This document shows, in pieces, positions 63,399 to 64,000 of a stretch of 64,000 bases of DNA. This DNA comes from Plectosphaerella cucumerina (taxonomy: Eukaryota > Ascomycota > Sordariomycetes > Glomerellales > Plectosphaerellaceae). Each line of letters begins with the position of its first letter. Position 1 is the first letter of the stretch. The stretch spans positions 1,426,001 through 1,490,000 of the forward strand of contig JAGPXD010000007.1 of assembly GCA_020746995.1 (NCBI GenBank). Direction: 5' to 3'. The position numbers and the translations under genes were made by a program. The notes under the pieces were generated by a model. The model was not told the DNA's origin. It saw only the letters and a list, made by a program, of their open reading frames with translations, and searched no databases.

Positions 63399-64000
63399 CT
63401 TGGAGGAAGGTAGGATAGAAGGAGCGAGGGAGGGTAGGAGGAGAGGTGAGGAGGAAAGAGGTAAAGAGGAGGAGGAGGAGGAGGGGTGAAGGAGGAGGGT
63501 GAAGAAATGGTGGTCTTCAGGGTAGCAAGCCGCCGGTACTTGAAGTCTGCCACCGTTGAGGCGTACCGGGGGCGCCCCTGATGCATCATGCGTCGCTGGA
63601 TCTTTTAGGAAGGGGTCGACGGGGTCCAGTGGGAGGGTGCACGGCGACAGGGTCCAATGCGGCAATGCAGACCGGGGCACATGCCTGGTCGAGCCATCAC
63701 ACACCAGTCATGAAGAGGGGGGTTGCAGTTCATCTGGAAAGGAGGGGCGGTTCGTTCATCTTGTCAAGAGGTCGCTCCGAGGCACGTGGTTCCTGGAGAG
63801 GAGGAGAATATCTGCGCTCAATGCGTTCGTATTTGTTTATGGGTGATTGCTGTGCTATCAGAACTGACTCGAGTGCCGGCACTGCTTCATCATGCACTGC
63901 AAACCGTGTGCAGGTCAGGGTGCTGCTGCCTACTAGGCAAGATGAACAGCCACTATCCAGCTATGAAGCCACCATAAGAGCCGCGAGACAAGATGTCTTG
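63399..64000. other. End-of-window region with GA-rich leader of the EEP gene
   Basis: About 600 nt. Plus strand 63410-63500 is almost pure G/A with a GAG triplet run near 63466-63484 (CT-rich on the coding strand), typical of a fungal promoter or 5' leader. No gene is supported up to the window end. Confidence 0.5.

Noticed and set aside
62298..63413. 371-aa plus-strand open frame antisense to the EEP gene
   Set aside because: Shadow frame rich in Gly/Ala/Asp; the minus-strand protein has all EEP motifs.
1..64000. Secondary-metabolite backbone genes (PKS, NRPS, terpene cyclase), CRISPR arrays, transposons
   Set aside because: No such domains, terminal repeats or transposase/reverse-transcriptase motifs were seen; CRISPR is not expected in a fungus.

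Overview
The window is a piece of a filamentous ascomycete (Pezizomycotina) nuclear genome, most likely a Sordariomycete. The GC content is fairly high. Almost every gene has one to five introns of about 45-60 nt, with GTRAGT-like donors and a CTAAC/CTGAC branch site just before the acceptor. Intergenic gaps are short, and secreted plant-biomass and secondary-metabolism type enzymes sit beside housekeeping genes. The overall flavour (AA9 with CBM1, DUF1996, tyrosinase, subtilisin, many MFS and Zn2Cys6 proteins) fits a plant-associated genus such as Colletotrichum, but the genus is an inference. I built gene models by joining open frames at splice sites that keep frame, and exon coordinates are given in the entries.

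Layout. 0-4.4 kb: an O-methyltransferase and a divergent secreted protein. 4.8-11.9 kb: an accessory group that resembles an aromatic or amino-acid-derived catabolic cluster. It holds a Dal5/Liz1-type MFS transporter, a salicylate-hydroxylase-like FAD monooxygenase, a small Zn2Cys6 regulator, a divergent cyclase-family hydrolase, and an ABM-type small oxygenase broken by an in-frame TGA. 12.4-18.7 kb: a 7-TM protein (DUF7702-like), two unrecognised proteins (one with an internal domain duplication), and a type-B carboxylesterase. 19.1-22.1 kb: a large ankyrin-repeat protein interrupted by an in-frame TAG.

22.5-33.2 kb: a second accessory group. It contains an intracellular GH78 alpha-L-rhamnosidase, a divergent fungal transcription-factor-domain protein without a zinc cluster, a tail-to-tail Zn2Cys6 factor, a divergent sugar transporter, and an aldo-keto reductase. 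The two divergent promoters in this group each carry one CGGGG-N5-CCCCG palindrome, which suggests joint control of rhamnoside uptake and use.

33.6-48.3 kb is mostly housekeeping: an intron-containing tRNA-Ser(AGA), a NADAR-domain protein, TIM44, a secreted DUF1996 protein, mitochondrial uS11, a PPPDE/DeSI peptidase, the OLA1/YchF ATPase, a sterol-glucosyltransferase-like GT, and a MARVEL-like membrane protein. 49-64 kb mixes a membrane-anchored tyrosinase and an AA9-CBM1 LPMO with an archaemetzincin-like protease, a DHH phosphoesterase, a secreted subtilase, an enoyl-CoA hydratase-like protein and a secreted EEP-fold protein.

The points I rate most worth following are the shared palindrome in the rhamnoside cluster, the two single-stop broken genes, the duplicated-domain orphan protein, and the candidate catabolic cluster at 4.8-11.9 kb.
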